Assembly (NCBI GenBank): GCA_947479475.1
Contig: CANJZW010000041.1
Location: 1-40,370, forward strand
Direction: 5' to 3'
Source: Chthoniobacteraceae bacterium
GTDB taxonomy: Bacteria; Verrucomicrobiota; Verrucomicrobiia; Chthoniobacterales; Chthoniobacteraceae
DNA: 40,370 nt
Positions 34,562 through 40,370 of the stretch are shown in pieces (the first letter of the stretch is position 1; each line of letters begins with the position of its first letter). Under the pieces are notes generated by a model. It was not told the origin of the DNA, ran no database searches, and saw only the letters and a program-made list of their open reading frames with translations. The position numbers and the translations under genes were made by a program.

Positions 34562-37168
34562 TCAACCCTGCCGCAGGATGGATAGCGGCGAATGGCTGCA
34601 CACGCCCCGGCTCAATACCGACCCCGATGCAAGAGCGCTCCCCAGAGTCAGACCCAACGCCAGTAAAAACGGTTGGAGCTCGAGTGGGGTCGCCGTTTTG
34701 AAGATCCAGCGCGCTTCGGCCCATTGCGCGCCCAGCGCAAGCAAACATGCCGCCAGTCCCGAAAGCAGACCTAGAGCGGCGTATTCCACAAGGATGATCG
34801 TGCGAACCTGACGCTCCGAGGCCCCCAGCGTGCGGAGCAAGACGCTCTCCCTGATACGCTGGTCTTTGCCGTTGAGCAGGGCGGCAATGAGGATCGGAAT
34901 GCCGGCCGCTAAGGTGAAACCAGCCAACAACTGGATGACGCGCGCCGCCTTTTGGAGTTGCTCCGCCACGGTGGATAGGACGGACGTCAGGTCGACGGCG
35001 CTGACATTAGGCGCGGCTTGGAGGAGGGCGTTTTGGAGGGAGCCAGAGCTGTTCTCGTTAGGCACGCGAGTGGTGAGCAGGTGGAATTGGGGGGCTTCCT
35101 CTAGCACGCCTGGCGGAAAAACCATGAAGAAGTTCAGGTTAAATTTGCTCCAGTCCACCCTGCGCAGGCAGGTGACCCGTGCTTTGAGGAGAACGCCTTG
35201 GACATCGAGAACGATTTCATCGCCCAATTCCAGGTGCAGGTCCTTAGCGAGTTTTTGTTCCAGCGAAAGGGGCACCGGTTCTCCAGGGGAGACCTCCTGC
35301 GGGGGCCATGTTCCGGCGACGATGGTTTCCGATGCGTTGAGTGTGGCGCGGTAGGTGGAGCGGTATTCGCGCTCCATCACCCAGCGAGGAACGCGCTGCG
35401 CGTGGGGTTTGCCGGAGTTGGCCGCGGCATTGAGGAGGGGCTCGATGGCTGAAAGGGGGAGGCCCTTCACGGATTCAATCCGCATCGTGACCATTGGGGA
35501 ATCCTCCAAAAGGGGAAGCTTTTGTTCCTCCAGAAGTCGCGTGATGGTGGAGGTCTGATCGGGTTGGACGTCGATGATGTAGAGGTTTGGACTCGTCCTT
35601 CCCTGATCGAGGGTGAGTTGGCCGAGAACCAGTTTTTGGGTGAGCCAGGTGGAGAGGAGTAAAAAAACGCTTAGCCCAAGGGAAAGAAGGAACAGAAGAG
35701 TTTGATTTTGGGGACGGAACAGGTTGGAAACTCCTTGTCTGAGCACGTAGGGCCAGCTTGGGCGCAGCAGCCTGCGCGCCAAATGCATCAGGGCCCAAGC
35801 GGTCGCTGCAAGCGTGGAAAACGCGGCCACAAGGCCCCCGCTGAGACCGACAGCCCTCAGTGAGGTGGAGCCGTTGAAACGTGCAACAGCCCAGACCAGC
35901 AGCGCTAAAAGTCCGTAGACAACAATCTCGCGCAGGGGCGTTTTGGCGCGTACCAGAGGTCGCTCCGAAAGCGTGGCGGCAGGGGAAATGTCTTGGATTC
36001 GCAGCAGTGGCAGGAGCGCAAATCCACAGCATAGGAAGAAACCAGTCGCCGCTGTTTTGCAGAGGATGAGCACGGGCGGGAGTGCTGAGACGGTGACCGG
36101 CAGGCTGGAGGCGGCGAAGTCGACTGCGAGTGCGTGGGCGATGGAGCCCGAGAAAACGCCGAGCAACGCTCCTAAGATTCCCAGCACGCCGGCTTGAATA
36201 AGATAAACGGCAGCGGCTGCTTGTGTGGGGCACCCAAGGCAGAGGAGGACCGCCACCGTTGGCACACGCCGGCGGATATGGGTGTGAATGGCGCCGGCCA
36301 CTCCGATGCCTCCCAGAGCAAGCGCTGCAAGCGCCGTGATTCCAAGAAACTCCTTGGCCTTCTCTAGACCTTCGCCTGCGGCCTCGGTACGATTTTCCGG
36401 CGTCTGGAGTTGGACGCCGGTTTGTTGAACGCCGTTTTCCGAGAAGTTTTTTTGGATCTCGTCCACCGCCGCCTTGCGTTCGGACTCGTTGATGGCCCGG
36501 AGTTCAAGAGCCACATGGTGGTAGACGAGGCTTTGCAAGCCGGCGAGTCCTGTGGCTTCAATGTCGGCCCGCGAGATAAAAACTTCAGGTGCGAAGCCGC
36601 TGAAACGGTTGCTGCGAGGGACCCCTTTGCTCACGCCCCCCAGCACGGTGAGTTTGAGGGCCCCCAATTTGAGGGTGTCTCCTGCGTGTACCCCCAGCTC
36701 GACCATCAACGAAGGCTCAAGCAGGATTCCAGAGCGCCCCCAAAGCTTCGCCCAGATGCCGGCCGGTTGTGTTTCGACTTGGTTTCCAAAGGGGTAAGCA
36801 CCCTCTATCGCGCGGACTTGAACCAGACGAGTGCGTTTGGTGGAGGGGACACTCAGCATCGTGGAAAACGCGGTTTCCCGAGCCGTGTCCTTGATAAGAT
36901 GGGCGACCTTGACGAGGCGTGCCTCCGGTACGGGGCGTCTGGAGGAAATTAAGACATCAGCGCCCAAGAGGCTTTTGGACTGGTTTTTGATAGCCTCTTG
37001 AACGCTGCTTTTGAGGGAATGGATGGCCGTGAGGGCACAAATTCCGGCGGCTATGGAAAGGGCGTAGAGGGCGAGCCGTCCGCGTTGGCTGCGACTGTCG
37101 CGCCAGGCCATGCGCCAAGCCCACGGATGGAAAATCGCGCCCAAAAATGTTTTTGGAAATTCTCCCAT
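34562..37168 (-). CDS. FtsX-type ABC transporter permease, YbbP/LolE-like
   Basis: An 868-residue inner-membrane permease of the MacB/LolE/YbbP group. The N terminus reads AWRMAWRDSRSQRGRLALYALSIAAGICAL, with one transmembrane helix (about 33-50) followed by a large periplasmic domain. A first FtsX core of helices lies at about 275-400, further helices at about 420-525, and a second periplasmic domain and a final FtsX core (QLLAGFTLAAGIPILIAALLNGKDQRIRESVLLRTLGAS) make up the C-terminal part. RESVLLRTLGAS matches the coupling segment that contacts the ATPase. YbbP-like permeases normally pair with a YbbA/LolD-type ATPase, but no ATPase gene adjoins it on either side in the window. Lipoprotein or lipid extraction is the family's usual role. 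The transported substrate is unknown. Confidence 0.85.
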   Translation of the reverse strand: MGEFPKTFLGAIFHPWAWRMAWRDSRSQRGRLALYALSIAAGICALTAIHSLKSSVQEAIKNQSKSLLGADVLISSRRPVPEARLVKVAHLIKDTARETAFSTMLSVPSTKRTRLVQVRAIEGAYPFGNQVETQPAGIWAKLWGRSGILLEPSLMVELGVHAGDTLKLGALKLTVLGGVSKGVPRSNRFSGFAPEVFISRADIEATGLAGLQSLVYHHVALELRAINESERKAAVDEIQKNFSENGVQQTGVQLQTPENRTEAAGEGLEKAKEFLGITALAALALGGIGVAGAIHTHIRRRVPTVAVLLCLGCPTQAAAAVYLIQAGVLGILGALLGVFSGSIAHALAVDFAASSLPVTVSALPPVLILCKTAATGFFLCCGFALLPLLRIQDISPAATLSERPLVRAKTPLREIVVYGLLALLVWAVARFNGSTSLRAVGLSGGLVAAFSTLAATAWALMHLARRLLRPSWPYVLRQGVSNLFRPQNQTLLFLLSLGLSVFLLLSTWLTQKLVLGQLTLDQGRTSPNLYIIDVQPDQTSTITRLLEEQKLPLLEDSPMVTMRIESVKGLPLSAIEPLLNAAANSGKPHAQRVPRWVMEREYRSTYRATLNASETIVAGTWPPQEVSPGEPVPLSLEQKLAKDLHLELGDEIVLDVQGVLLKARVTCLRRVDWSKFNLNFFMVFPPGVLEEAPQFHLLTTRVPNENSSGSLQNALLQAAPNVSAVDLTSVLSTVAEQLQKAARVIQLLAGFTLAAGIPILIAALLNGKDQRIRESVLLRTLGASERQVRTIILVEYAALGLLSGLAACLLALGAQWAEARWIFKTATPLELQPFLLALGLTLGSALASGSVLSRGVCSHSPLSILRQG

Positions 37169-37447
37169 AGTCGTTGGTTCTTAGCCCGAGTCTTGTAGAA
37201 GTATACTCGGGAAACAGATTTTTTCCACTTTTCCGATGGTGAACCCAAATTAAGTTACAGAAAATCAACGATACTATTTTCGCAAGCCCAAGAGGAGTGC
37301 CTGATTTGCAAATAAACGGATGTTTTTTTATTCGCTATCCACGGGGGAGATATTTTTTGTTGATTTAGGTAGCCTGCCTTTTCTGAAATGTTTGTGAAAC
37401 AATAACAAAAAGCCCCTCCCACCCGCATTGACGGGTTAAGTCGGTGA

Positions 37448-37476
37448 TTGACGGGATGGCCATCATCGCGCAAAAT
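37448..37476 (+). promoter_or_regulatory. Candidate promoter of tRNA-Leu
   Basis: TTGACG (37448-37453) and CAAAAT (37471-37476) are separated by exactly 17 nt and lie about 50 bp before the tRNA. The -35 matches five of six and the -10 four of six consensus positions. ATTGACGGG also occurs once more about 20 bp upstream. Confidence 0.35.
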
Positions 37477-37527
37477 GTTATACGTCGCTGTAATATAAAG
37501 CAGCGAAACGGGTTAAGGTGTTAAAGC

Positions 37528-37612
37528 GCCGGTGTGGCGAAATGGCAGACGCAACGGACTTAAAATCCGTTGGAGAGCAATCTCCGTGTGGGTTCGAGTC
37601 CCACCATCGGTA
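37528..37612 (+). tRNA. tRNA-Leu (UAA)
   Basis: An 85-nt class II tRNA with anticodon loop CTTAAAA (anticodon TAA in DNA), a 5-bp anticodon stem ACGGA/TCCGT, a long variable arm GGAGA-GCAA-TCTCC and a T arm GTGGG-TTCGAGT-CCCAC. The acceptor GCCGGTG pairs with CATCGGT using two G-U pairs, including the unusual first pair. A73 agrees with leucine. CCA is not encoded. It borders the accessory-looking stretch on its right and may have served as an integration site, but I found no second copy of its 3' end. Confidence 0.93.
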
Positions 37613-37889
37613 CCGGCTTTTGATAATGAGGCGCTTACGCTGTTTAAGGCCCCAAAAAACACGCGAGTGAGAAGAGGAGTGAGAAAAACTCCACGCCTTT
37701 CCAAGACACTCCGGCGTTGTCCAAACCTCCCGTTTGCTGCTCTGATCGTGAAGCACCGCATGAGCACGCAAGGAAGCGAAAATCCAGATTTGCACGCCGT
37801 TCAAACTCCCAAAAAGAGAGTAAGGGCCAACCGCACAGCTCCCACAAACCACTCCAAGCCTCGCGGCATAGTGGCCTTGATGCGTTCGC

Positions 37890-38276
37890 TTGGAAGCAAA
37901 CTGCTGGCGGAGGGAGGTGCCCAAGTCAGTGCCTCTGAGATGGAGGCACGCAAAGAAGTCTTGGGGGCAAGTGATGAATCCGGAGCACCTCGTCGCCAGC
38001 CATATCAAACCCTGGAGAGAGGCCTCAAACAAGGAAAGACTCTCAGGAGCTAATGGCCTGCTCCTGACGCCAACGATTGATCATCTGTTTGACCGCGGGT
38101 TCATCTCTTTTAGCGACGATGGAGAGCTTTTGCAGTCCCCTGTCGCTGACCCGTATTCGCTGGGAAGGATGGGCATCCATCAAAACCAACTCACGCTGGT
38201 GGGAGGCTTTAATACGGATCAGAAGCATTTCCTGGCTTACCACCGGAACGAGATCTTCCTGAAGTCTGCCTCGTAG
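37890..38276 (+). pseudogene. HNH endonuclease remnant, C-terminal part
   Basis: The 128-codon frame contains the HNH domain of a family of stand-alone HNH nucleases often found with restriction or defence genes. HLVASHIKPWREASN holds the first His, GANGLLLTPTIDHLFDRGFIS holds the central Asn and the second His, and FLAYHRNEIF lies near the C terminus. Intact relatives have 150-250 more residues before this domain; here the frame switches, and the first 27 residues do not fit. Another frame at 37760-37970 is open (MSTQGSENPDLHAVQTPKKR...) and may be part of the lost N terminus or unrelated. I read it as a 5'-truncated or frameshifted gene. Its position 278 bp after tRNA-Leu fits a decayed island. 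Confidence 0.65.
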
Positions 38277-38435
38277 CTGACCCGATCTTAGAGTGAGCGG
38301 TGTTCACCGCCATTGATTTGAATGCCGTGCAAAAGCCAGCGCGCCACACGTGAAGTCCCGTGGTCACAACTCGATGGAGGTGTCCCCACTAATTTCGCCT
38401 TTCTGCCAGTGCGCCGCTGCTATAAAGTCTACACC

Positions 38436-38735
38436 ATGTCACTCGCAGAGCTCAAAGAGGTCTTGTCCGGACCGTGCCGCCGTCATCCGGTGCGGAGCCT
38501 GCGGGTCTTTGGGTCAGTGGCGTGTGGAGAAGCATCGCAAGGAAGCGACTTGGATTTGCTGGTTCAATTCGAGGACATGCCCCCTGCTGAGTATGCCACT
38601 CACTATTTCGGCCTGCTTCATGAACTGCAGGATGCCGTGGGAACGGAAGTGGATCTTCTGACGCCAGACGGCGTGACTCGCCCTTCCCTCAAACGGAATA
38701 TCCAGGAAGAGAGCGTTCTTGTTTACGAAGCGTGA
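38436..38735 (+). CDS. MNT-type minimal nucleotidyltransferase
   Basis: A 99-residue nucleotidyltransferase of the MNT group. The signature GSVACGEASQGSDLDLLVQF (26-45) has the GS motif and the DxD metal ligands, and TEVDLLTPDG supplies the third acidic residue. The start is the ATG at 38436; a 38-codon open stretch upstream has no family similarity, and TATAAA at 38421-38426 would give a very short leader. MNT proteins act as antitoxins that AMPylate their HEPN (HepT) partner. A HEPN gene should follow directly, but the 50 bp after the stop run into the converging AAA gene and show none. It is therefore an orphan half of a toxin-antitoxin pair or an independent enzyme. Confidence 0.75.
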   Translation: MSLAELKEVLSGPCRRHPVRSLRVFGSVACGEASQGSDLDLLVQFEDMPPAEYATHYFGLLHELQDAVGTEVDLLTPDGVTRPSLKRNIQEESVLVYEA

Positions 38736-38787
38736 GCTTTATGAGCGGCCGCGCGAAGCATCGTGGCGCGTGGACGGGAGGCGAGGA

Positions 38788-39939
38788 TCAACTCGGGAAC
38801 GCACCTGGGCGTAGTGCGCGCAGGAATTCTTCCGCAGGAATGCATGTCACACCGTCGCGGAGAAAGCGCTCCTTGCCGCGGTAAATCAGCCAACGCGTCG
38901 CCTCAGGGTAATCCTCGCCAAAGGCGCGCAATCCGCGCAGGTCACTGGGGCGGACCTGAGCCGTGTTTTTGATTTCGAGGGCGTGGAACCCGAGCGGGCC
39001 GTACAGGATAAAGTCGACCTCATTCTTGGAACGGGTTTGCCAGTAGGACAACTGGTGTTCTCCCGCCGTGTAATCGCACCAGGCCCGCAGGTGCTGTGCA
39101 ATCAGTCCTTCAAGGGCGGCCCCGTCAATTTCGGCCGGAGAATCCAGCGGGCCAGTCGGACGATTCGCCCGGAAGACACCCGCATCAAAGAAGAAGAATT
39201 TCGGATGCGCCGCCAGGGCTCGCTGTGCGCGGCGGGTGAATACAGGAATCTGAAACCCGAGTAGCAGATCTTCGAGAATTTGCAGATAACCCTCGGCCGT
39301 CTTGCGGTTGACCTGACAATCCCGCGCAACGTTGGCGAGGTTCAGGACGGACGAATGCGAAAAGCTGATGGCTTCCAAAAAGCGGGCGAAGTTTCCGGTG
39401 TTTCGCACGAGCCCCTCCGCCTGGACCTCCTCCCGCAGATAGAGTCCGTTGTAAGCAAAGAGGATGTCCTGTGGGTTTTGGGCGCCTAGGACGACAGGCA
39501 GCAACCCGAGCTTGAGCGCCTTTTCGAGACTGAAGCGATCGCCGAGTTCTGCCGCCATATAGGGATGGAGGCGCTTCTGAGCGGCTCGTCCCCCAAGGAG
39601 GTTGATACCTGTACGCCGGAGCTTGCGGGCGCTGGATCCGGTGAGAACAAACTGAATGCCCTGCTTTTCTTCAATGAGCGCATGGATCACCTCGAGGAGT
39701 TGCGGCAGCTTTTGAACCTCGTCGATCAGGACGGTTTTGAGACCCGGGCAGCCCTCGATGCGTTCGCGCAGGCGTTCGGGTTTGGCTGAGAGCTCGCGCA
39801 GGGTGGCGGGGTCGAGGAGATCGATGCGGAGGGCGTTTGAAAAAAGCGTCTGAGTCCAGGAGGTCTTGCCTGTGCCCCTGGGACCGAGCAGGAAAAAATG
39901 ATCGGCTGGGACCGTCAAAAAACGAGGGATAAATTCCAT
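38788..39939 (-). CDS. AAA ATPase with DUF4143 and PD-(D/E)XK-like C terminus
   Basis: An ATP-binding protein of the AAA_14/DUF4143 family, common in accessory regions. Starting at the ATG at 39939 (MEFIPRFLTVPADHFF) it has 383 residues. Upstream in-frame starts are ATG 39966 and TTG 39978; I prefer 39939 because homologues I recall begin with a similar 'IPR(F/Y)L' segment. Seen are Walker A LGPRGTGKTS, Walker B VLIDEVQKLP, the sensor-like LTGSSARKLRR, and the helical middle part with LYLREEVQAEGLVRNTGNF. The C-terminal nuclease-like core NEVDFILYGPLGFHALEIKNT keeps Asp, Glu and Lys of PD-(D/E)XK folds. The role is unknown; defence or mobile-element maintenance is a guess. A near-perfect palindrome covers the start codon. 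Confidence 0.8.
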   Translation of the reverse strand: MEFIPRFLTVPADHFFLLGPRGTGKTSWTQTLFSNALRIDLLDPATLRELSAKPERLRERIEGCPGLKTVLIDEVQKLPQLLEVIHALIEEKQGIQFVLTGSSARKLRRTGINLLGGRAAQKRLHPYMAAELGDRFSLEKALKLGLLPVVLGAQNPQDILFAYNGLYLREEVQAEGLVRNTGNFARFLEAISFSHSSVLNLANVARDCQVNRKTAEGYLQILEDLLLGFQIPVFTRRAQRALAAHPKFFFFDAGVFRANRPTGPLDSPAEIDGAALEGLIAQHLRAWCDYTAGEHQLSYWQTRSKNEVDFILYGPLGFHALEIKNTAQVRPSDLRGLRAFGEDYPEATRWLIYRGKERFLRDGVTCIPAEEFLRALRPGAFPS

Positions 39940-39956
39940 TTTGAGTCTCAAAATGG
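39936..39956 (-). promoter_or_regulatory. Palindrome on the AAA gene start codon
   Basis: A 21-bp inverted repeat has perfect 10-bp arms (CCATTTTGAG at 39936-39945 and CTCAAAATGG at 39947-39956) around a single base. It contains the ATG at 39937-39939 and covers the position where a ribosome binding site should be. It could be an operator or an mRNA hairpin that hides the start. Confidence 0.45.
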
Positions 39957-40223
39957 CGGAGTGCATTTCTTTTTGCAAGGTTTTGCTTCCTCAGACAGAT
40001 GCAGGAGCACACCTTCCGACCGCGACGAGGCTTTGCTGAATTCTGCATCATGGTGCAACCCGATCTCCGCCTCACTGGTTTCCGCACCTGCTCTTGATTT
40101 GAACGCTGTGCAAATGCTGCCCTCCCAGGGAAGGTGTCATGTCGCCTCCCGATCGCTCAGGATGTCTCCGGTATTTTGCTCACCTCCATGAGCCCCAGGA
40201 TGAGCCGATCCCGAAAGTAAATA

Positions 40224-40370
40224 GAGCCTGTCCGTGATTTGTGAACCATTTAATAGCCAGAGCCTTACCGTCTAAAAAAAGAGGGCGTGACACACGAATT
40301 TCGCTGCCATGCCCAAAATTGGTGGGTTATGATTAAGTTACAACGCTTAACCAGAACCACCAATGAGCAA
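40224..40370 (+). mobile_element. Probable left end of an IS256-like insertion sequence (cut by window end)
   Basis: From 40224 the sequence reads GAGCCTGTCCGTGATTTGTG, which resembles terminal inverted repeats of IS256-family elements (a GTCCGT core followed by a TGTG block). About 140 bp later an ATG at 40363 opens a frame (ATGAGCAA) that leaves the window. An inverted repeat, ATTGGTGG (40318-40325) and CCACCAAT (40357-40364), with inner TTAAG/CTTAA arms, spans the region up to this ATG; such structures can limit transposase expression from outside transcripts. The right end and the transposase are not visible, so the call rests on the terminal motif and layout. Confidence 0.35.

Noticed and set aside
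37760-38053. Frame MSTQGSENPDLH... after tRNA-Leu
   Set aside because: It could be a piece of the HNH gene's lost N terminus, but nothing in it is recognisable and it runs out of frame through the HNH domain, so it is not listed as a gene.

Overview
The window looks like a chromosomal segment of a Verrucomicrobiota (PVC superphylum) bacterium. That placement is an inference from gene content: a twin-arginine DUF1501 protein, a PVC-type GDSL/propeller 'membrane-bound dehydrogenase' protein, a ceramidase-like hydrolase, a ThuA-like protein, an FHA/Ser-Thr kinase/WD40 protein, a tiny Lys-rich MGDKSPKS protein, and many secreted multi-domain enzymes. No rRNA or other decisive marker is present. 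GC is moderately high, with AT-richer patches near 500-660 and 2400-2650.

Left part (1-7.5 kb): a truncated SAM methyltransferase remnant lies next to an apparent two-gene lipid operon. Its first gene is a BtaA-type 3-amino-3-carboxypropyl transferase and its second is a GNAT/FemAB-like acyltransferase; no BtaB methyltransferase is seen. An exported metallo-beta-lactamase-fold protein follows. It converges on an exported catalase-peroxidase (KatG) that is translationally coupled to a PerR-like Fur regulator. Upstream of those is a 41-residue basic protein with its own terminator.

Middle part (7.8-25.6 kb): a block of exported catabolic or cell-surface proteins. It holds a ceramidase-like hydrolase, DUF1501, an SGNH hydrolase, a RICIN-esterase-SMP-30 fusion, a ThuA-like protein and a sialidase/beta-helix fusion. 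It ends with a 1293-residue FHA-kinase-TM-WD40 protein, divergent from a GDSL-propeller-azurin fusion. Together they suggest degradation of complex glycans and esters plus periplasmic redox chemistry.

Polysaccharide part (25.6-34.1 kb): a phosphohexomutase, then a co-directional run of a glycosyltransferase, a GT2 transferase, an O-antigen ligase/polymerase-like membrane protein and two GT4 transferases. This looks like part of an exopolysaccharide or O-antigen locus. The first transferase is preceded by a short SD-led upstream ORF that runs through a stem-loop ending at its start codon.

Right part (34.3-40.4 kb): tRNA-Ser(CGA), an FtsX-type ABC permease without its ATPase, and tRNA-Leu(UAA). 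Next comes an accessory-looking stretch: an HNH endonuclease remnant, a lone MNT-type nucleotidyltransferase, and an AAA ATPase with a DUF4143/PD-(D/E)XK C terminus and a near-perfect palindrome on its start codon. A probable left end of an IS256-like insertion sequence closes the window.

The strongest leads for something undescribed are the btaA-GNAT pair without btaB, the leader of the glycosyltransferase operon, the domain fusions, and the palindrome at the AAA gene start. Everything rests on reading the sequence; no database search was possible.
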